From Heterobasidion occidentale (taxonomy: Eukaryota; Basidiomycota; Agaricomycetes; Russulales; Bondarzewiaceae): a stretch of DNA of 37,512 bases. The stretch's first letter is position 1, and each line of letters begins with the position of its first letter. Positions 31,615-37,512 of the stretch are shown piece by piece. The position numbers and the translations under genes were made by a program. The stretch spans positions 1 through 37,512 of the forward strand of contig JBCAQO010000083.1 in the NCBI GenBank assembly GCA_039111635.1, written 5' to 3'. The notes below the pieces were generated by a model. The model searched no databases. It worked only from the letters and a program-made list of their open reading frames with translations, and had not been told where the DNA came from.

Positions 31615-33270
31615 CGTGCCGTGGTGTTCATAATGTTTTCTATAGATGAGATTGATATGGATGAGCGTTTTTGAGAGAAACTGGTATGAGTGCGGGTTGC
31701 GAGCTCTAGTTGAGCAAGAAGAATATAGCTTTTATGACGAGTGGCGAATTCAAGGTGGCCGGAACAGCATGTGACAGAACAACGGACGGGGTGTGGCAGG
31801 CGGAGCGTGATTACCTGGTAGGTAGACGTGCCTCGTCCAATGAGCAATGAGTACCTCATTTGTGATTCATCCTACAGCGCGCCCGAAAAGAAATAACATC
31901 GCAAGCAAGCAAAAAAGGCGCCTCGCTTTTTGAAGTGACGGAACCCCACCGCGATAATGCAAAAAATAGATAAAAAATGCACTCGACGATCTGCACATAT
32001 ATAAAGCCATTCAAGATCAGCCCACGTATTAGAAAGGTCAGGATTGCAACACGAAAGGTCGCGCGTCGTAGCAGTACCCGCGACTACTGGTACCAAATCC
32101 TCGTCGGCGGTCTCGGGGCCGTGGGTTTCGAAACGGGGGGCAGGTGGGGCTTGGGCAGCGGCCGTGGGGTGGACACAGGCCGCAGCGGCCTCGAGAGGCG
32201 CCATTGTGGACGGCGTTCAATTACGAGGCTGCGGAGGCCCCGAGTGGTTTGGTTCAGGATTGGGCGCATTAGGTGCACAGGTGCACACTCACCGCTGAGG
32301 CCTAAATTGTAGGGTCGTGACAACGCTGTGTGTTGTCTCGCGGATCAGCACCGGTGCGAGCACAGTAAACTTCGCAGAGGGGTAACTCACAAGCGGGGTC
32401 GAAACGGCATCATAGGCATAGAGACGAGTAAACGCGATTGATGGAGAGGATTTTTTACTAGTCGTCGGACGTTTCGCGCGGGTATGCGGCTATCGATAAC
32501 AATTGCGCTCTCCTTTATAGCGCGGAGTACGTACGGCCTCGAAGCTCTTGGGTCGTCCTGGCGCGGGCGACGTCGAAGCTGATCGTGATGCTCGATAAGC
32601 AGGAAGGCCTACTAGCGCTAGATGTGCTCATTATTGAGCCGTTCGTCAGCAGCCGCGCGCTGGATCCGCAGAGTGAGCGTTGACGGAGGGTACGAGGAAT
32701 CGCTCACTGTGAGTTTGAGTGGCAAGAGCTTCTGGAATGCGGAGGTTTTGGGGCGGGACAGGCTGGGTGCTGAGGCCGGAGGGTAAGAGGGGCGAGGTCT
32801 GCTGTTTGAGGGACGTGGGTACGTACCCGGCCATGCAGCATCTCGAAGCTGATGGTTGGGTATGTGCTGACGTTGGGATGTGAATCAAGATCATGCAACA
32901 GACACGGCGATATGGCAATCGTTTCCCGCAAGCTGCTCATCACTCATTCTCTAAACTATTGTGGAAAGAGGATTGTTTACTACGTACCTGCTAATCACAT
33001 CCGTCCCGAAAATCAACGTCAACGGTCAACTGTGCCTCAGCCTCAGCCTCAGCCTGTGCCAGTGACTGGTCGGGTCTATGAAACGCATAGCGAGACGAAT
33101 CATGTACCTCGGCGTACCATTGAAACCGCAGTCCCAAGGACCACCAACTACCCCATCCTGCGTCCCGATCCCATCCCGTCAACATCCTGTGTCGGCGGCT
33201 CTGCGCCATCCCTTAACCTGCCATGGTCCTAGACACTTGCTTACCGACCTCCCCCAACTGAGATGAGACA
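31615..33270. other. Long gene-less stretch between the HNH pseudogene and repeat copy B
   Basis: An ATATATAAAG box lies at about 31996-32005. A GC-rich part (32050-32220) carries short frames on both strands. A - strand frame at 31872-32204 (MAPLEAAAACVHPTAAAQ...) has no motif. CAGCCT repeats lie at about 33033-33056. I cannot support a gene. Confidence 0.4.
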
Positions 33271-33570
33271 CATACTTCTACGTACACAGCTGCACGGCCC
33301 ACGCTCGCAGTCGCACACGCATCTGGTTACTCGTACGGTCTCGCCTTGCCCAGTCCCGTTGGTCTCACGTTCACGCCTCCACCTCACTGCGGCGACCGTT
33401 CATCATTCGGGGTGTCGATTAGGCTGGGGTGCAAGGACTGGCTTCGGGGTATGCTTGTAAAGTCAGTCGACGCCGCAGCGACGCGACGGGGGGCCATGGG
33501 TGTTGCGATCCAGAGCATGATTGTTCTGGTGCGCGTCGGGTGTTGGGTCCACGCGCGCCTGTTGCTCCAA
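33271..33570 (+). repeat. Diverged intergenic duplicate, copy B
   Basis: Same orientation as copy A, about 4.4 kb away. The shared words are listed under copy A. The ends are CATACTTCTACG on the left and GGGTGTTGGGTCC...GTTGCTCCAA on the right (A: GGGTGTTTGGGTCC...CCTGCTCCAA). Identity falls in the middle, so this is an old duplication. Confidence 0.75.
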
Positions 33571-33969
33571 ATTTCCGAGATCCTTGCCTCCCGGCGACTG
33601 ATCAGTGAGGACTGCAGCTACAGTGTTCTGATGAGGTGCTTTCACTTGAAAGGATGTTGATTGGTATCAGAGATGGTGATGCTTGGAGTCAAATTGCCGG
33701 TGAGGCGGTGCAGAAGGCGCTGGGCAGTGATTGTAGGCAGTGTTGGGCGCTCTTTGAGCTTCAAATACCTGCCGGGCTCACTTTGATGTCCCGATCCCGG
33801 ACGTCGTCCAGCGTCTAAGCTTTGACACCCACTCTCGAATTTCTTATTTGACGCCTCTACTCGCGGTTTACGACCTTTTACGACCCCTGTGCGTTGTCGA
33901 GTTCTTGGATTATTTCATCGGCGCTCGTGGAATCACCCTCTAAACTGAAGGAGCTACGCTCCAAGTACC
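33571..33969. other. 5' flank of the C2-domain gene
   Basis: No coding sequence supported. An in-frame TGA at 33946-33948 closes the C2-protein frame upstream of its first ATG. Confidence 0.4.
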
Positions 33970-36368
33970 ATGCGGCGGTTCATGTCGACTGAGGGCAGGA
34001 CGATGTCATCGACCGAGTGAGTTTGCATCCCTTTATGGGTCCCGGTTATGTGCAGGCCCTGTGCTTCCGTCCTGTCATTTTTGCTTCCGCCATCACGACT
34101 GACCCTGCGTTCCTGTCGGTGACGCACACTGACCCGCGTGCTCTCTTCCCTCTCCATGCAGGCCCTGGCAGTTTCTAGGTCTGTCCAACCACACAATCGC
34201 CGTGCTACCCTAACTCACATCATCTCCAATTCCTTCCCCGCAGTCGTGCGGACGCAGAACCTCCACTTTTTGCGTCCCGAAAAAACATGGCGACCCATCG
34301 TCACCCTCGAGGTCGACGACGCCCGCCGGAGCTCCCATGAGGTCATCCTTGGCACCGACGGCCAGAACCCGAACCTCAAGCAGCCCATGCTCCTGTGTGT
34401 CTCCTCCGACTTCCCTTTGTTGATGTGTCTGAATGCGCTTGCACGGCAGTGAGGAAGTGCATCACGGGAGCAGACTCGAAATTCGTGTCTGGCACAGATC
34501 CCAGACTAAGGCCAAGCGGCGCAAGGCGCACCTTGTTGGCTCCGCCAGCGCTCTGCTCGGCGAGGTGGTCAAGCGCCAAGGCGATGACCGACGTGCGCCT
34601 CTTTCTCTCCAATTTGTGCACTTGACCTGATCATGACTCCGTTCTTCGCCTTTCTCATTCTTTGTCGCATATATGCGCATATAATCACACGCATAATCGT
34701 AATCTATGTATGCAGATGTCGAGATCCGCCTCTCCTGCACCTCGGCCCAACGACGCAAGTCGGCTGTCCAGAAACAGTCCTCTGCGGCGTCGCTCCTCGT
34801 GCGCGTCGCACCGCCTCGCGCACTCTCGAGCGCGAGTGCCTTCATGTTCTCCGACGAAGATTACGACGACGGAGATGACGGGAGCGTCATCAGCTCACGT
34901 ACGTTCCCACCGCCTCTCCATCGTATCTCTAAGGATGCACGCAGAAACTGATGTGAACCCCAACATCATAGGAAAATCACCTGGGTCGACACTTGTTAGC
35001 TTGCCTGAGGAGGGTGACGCAGAGGACGCGGGCGACTCGACACTCACCAATGAGCCCTCTGCACAGCTCCTCAGACGCCGGCGGCGGAAGGTGTCCAAGC
35101 CAAAGCCCTACTGCCTTGACTCCGATGCAGCTGAACCATCTGAGAGCGAATACGAATCAGAATCTGCGGAGGATTCTGAGGACGGTTTCCCGCCAGATCG
35201 TGCCGACGACGGGGAGACATTTGATGACGACACCGGTTCGCTGCGCGTGCGCATCCGCTCGGGATCGGTCTCAGATGTGTCTTTTGGCATCGATGGTGGC
35301 AGTGCGGGTAGCCAGCAACAGCCGCCGTTCTGCGCACCATCTACGTTGCCGGCCTGGCGCGCGACGTCAGCGTCAGACGCGGTTTCCGTTGCGTCGACGG
35401 TGTCGTTCGCGTCGTCCATGTTTGACACGTTCACGTATTATCGTGAACTCCGTGAGGCGCAGCTTGACTGCGATTTCGAAAGCATCCTGCTGAAGCTTAT
35501 GGGCGAGTGGTATTATGTTGGCGCGTCGGTACGTGAATCTTTCATTCTATTCCGTTTTGATGCGTCGTCTGACAGTCCTTCTGTGCAGTTACTTGCGGTC
35601 GCAGGGTGCGTTACAATACTCAAAAAAAAGAGCACATAACTGACTTTTTTCTCGAAATGACCTCTGATCAATTTTGTTCTGAACAGGCTTGACACTGCTG
35701 TATTTGGCTTCTCACCGGACGCGATCTTCGGAGTCGACACCTTTGCCAAGCGTGCCGTGACAGTATCGAGCATCGCGGCAGGCATAGGAATCGGGATCGA
35801 CGCGTGGTTCCTATTCGCGTACAGCGGCGCCGACGTGCGCAAGTTCCAGGTATGCGCCTTTCTTGCCTGCATTCCATCTCTGGACATTCTTTTGCTCAAT
35901 GCACTCTTGCCTCCGGAACAGACTCTCGCCGTCGACTTGTACTCGTCCTTTTTCTTCTTCTCGCTCACGTCCCGCATGCCGCTCGTCGCGCTCCTCGTCG
36001 CAGCCGTCACGCTCATGCTCTTCCTGTTCGCCATCGCGTGGTCCGCGTGGCCGACGGCGGTGCTCGCCATGTCGTTCATCTCCGGCACGCTCTTCAGCCT
36101 GCAGTTCATCGTGTACGGGTGCCACCGCGCCGTGCTGGCCGCCGTGTGGGGTGCGCAGGGCGTCGGGCGCGGGGCGCGGTGGGCGTGGGGGAGGGCGCTT
36201 GGCAGGAGGGGAGAGGACGTTGAGGACGCCGGTGCGGGCGACCCCCGCGGCGGCGGGGCTGAGGCCGTCACGGAGATGCATATGAGGAGTGTTGTAGGCG
36301 CTGGGCAGCCACAGATACATGTGTCGTTCGCGCCTGTAGTCCCGCGAGAGCCGGAGCCGTGTCGATGA
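33970..36368 (+). CDS. C2-domain membrane protein, 574 aa, nine exons
   Basis: Exons: 33970-34016, 34162-34178, 34244-34394, 34450-34592, 34716-34898, 34972-35528, 35589-35605, 35687-35849 and 35922-36368. All are GT-AG and in phase, total 1725 nt. Two micro-exons have 17 nt each. The first ATG follows an in-frame stop. A second ATG at 34003 (MSSTEPWQF) is an alternative start. Residues about 17-140 look like a C2 domain, a beta-sandwich that binds lipids, often with calcium: PWQFLVVRTQNLHFL, WRPIVTLEVDD, QPMLLEEVHHGSRLEIRVWH and HLVGSASALLGEVVKRQ. Then follows an acidic, Ser-rich segment (about 165-300). Three hydrophobic spans follow near 397-417, 445-467 and 470-492 (PLVALLVAAVTLMLFLFAI). 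The Arg/Gly-rich end is probably cytosolic. A role at a membrane or in lipid contact is inference. The family seems agaricomycete-specific and unnamed. Confidence 0.8.
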
Positions 36369-37512
36369 TACCCCTGCCTCTTTGGGCAAGTTTGGACGAC
36401 GCTCGAGGAGTGTGTGCTGGATCATATCGGAGGTGTGTCGTGTCTTTTTCAATGCATCAGCAGAATCTCAAGCTTGTCCTAGGCCGTCTTGAAAAAAGAC
36501 CTGAACGGCGAGCGAACGAGATCAATGGAAGGACTCTTTATCTGACGACGCGCCGTAGGATATACATTGCAGGTAGATAATACAGGCCACACGTCCATCA
36601 TGTACGACGGAAGGTGCTACGCGCGAGGTCGAAGGGCCATGGACTCGGCACCGCCACGCTGCCGCAGCGCAGGCTATGCACATTGACGGCGTATTTACCC
36701 CCCATTAAATTTTTTAATATCTGTCGTGTCGCCGAGCTATGTGGGAGGGACAGGGACGGAGGCTTCTCGTTGCATGTGTGCACGCCTTGCTGATACTTGG
36801 GCTTTCGCCGGGTCTCGAGAGGTATATGAAGCCTCGATTTAGCAGTATCAGGGTCAATCTCATCAAAGGTCTGAGGGCTGGTTTGGTATAATAATCCTGC
36901 GCATCTTTTGGTCTTGAAGGTTAGAACGCCTTAGGCCAGTCTCAGTCCTCGTGGCCGATCGATTTTTCATGGCGTGTACATTGTCGACGTTTGATCAGTA
37001 AGGAGGACAGTTGACGTTACTGCGTACAATTTGAGGTCGTAAGAAAACGAAGTCCATGACATTTGCAGCCGAGGAGGCTTTGTCAGGAGCATGATACTAG
37101 ATGCTCCCTATCGGCGAACGCGAACGCACAGATAGAAATAGACTCAGTAGGCATGGCTAGACATGTGCGCCTTCAGAATGTTGATATCCTTCAGCTGCGA
37201 CGGAAGCAAAGAATACTGGAGGAACAAATATGGCAAAGGAGAGGAGATTCGCACAGATCGCGGATTCATGTAGCCAAGACTTTTCGAGCTCTAAGTTGCA
37301 GTGGTATCCCTTGTAGTGGTATTCTCCCAGGAAGATATCGAACATCGAAAGTAACGCAGTGTCGATTGATCTACCACAAGGAGCAAACGCCTGCTACAGT
37401 CAATCACAAGGAGAATCGAAGCTAAAATACAGTCCGGGTGGAATGACCGTCAGAGTGGATACTTAAATGAAGCGTCCCGAGACAATAACACGAATCAAAA
37501 TCGTCCCCGCAC
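36369..37512. other. Right end of the window without a supported gene
   Basis: Frames up to 120 codons are open (37063-37425, +) but show no motif, no strong codon bias and no splice pattern. An AT-rich AAATTTTTTAATAT lies at about 36707-36720. Confidence 0.4.

Noticed and set aside
37063..37425. 120-codon frame at the right end
   Set aside because: No family match, mixed composition and no promoter or splice evidence.

Overview
The window looks like a piece of a basidiomycete nuclear genome, most likely an agaricomycete of the wood-decay or mushroom type. The reasons are short introns (about 50-70 nt, GTGCGT/GTGAGT donors, CTAAC/CTGAC-like branch sites), GC-rich exons, a chromovirus-type LTR retrotransposon, a mushroom-type galectin, and several gene families that I know mainly from Agaricomycetes. 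Multi-exon models were built by hand by matching splice sites to reading phase. All UBP2, HOG1, MCR1 and C2-protein junctions close in frame.

Positions 1-4901 are the 3' part of a Ty3/gypsy-type element on the + strand. It has a frameshifted integrase C-terminus with chromodomain (1-406), a decayed extra ORF after pol (462-1837), about 2.4 kb of non-coding DNA, a polypurine tract (4268-4277) and a complete 621-bp 3' LTR (4281-4901). The non-coding part is the most unusual piece of the window. Between about 1922 and 3466 it alternates around 14 copies of a 20-26 nt unit (GTCCGCAANGAC, spacer, TAAACTA) with strong, unrelated hairpins. Two duplicated hairpins show compensatory base changes. The element sits inside the tail of another transposon protein (4904-5547).

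Positions 5548-9061 are gene-poor. They hold a possible small multi-exon gene, a 3 x 90-bp in-frame tandem repeat and a small unidentified protein (7366-7773). A TATA box and an intronless galectin follow (9190-9681).

Positions 10129-28210 are the gene-dense core: a PRXL2/AhpC-TSA-like redox protein (-, one frameshift), an F-box-like plus nucleotidyltransferase-fold protein (+), a 13-exon UBP2-type deubiquitinase (-), a multi-pass membrane protein (+), a CCHC zinc-knuckle protein related to retroelement ORFs (-), mitochondrial NADH-cytochrome b5 reductase MCR1 (-) and the stress MAP kinase HOG1 (+). MCR1 and HOG1 are divergent and share a 650-bp promoter region. The genes do not form an operon or cluster.

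Positions 28211-37512 hold a pyrimidine-rich HOG1 3' flank, a duplicated intergenic segment (28868-29178 and 33271-33570), a decayed HNH-endonuclease-like gene between the two copies (29682-31614, -), and a nine-exon C2-domain membrane protein (33970-36368, +). The right end shows no gene.
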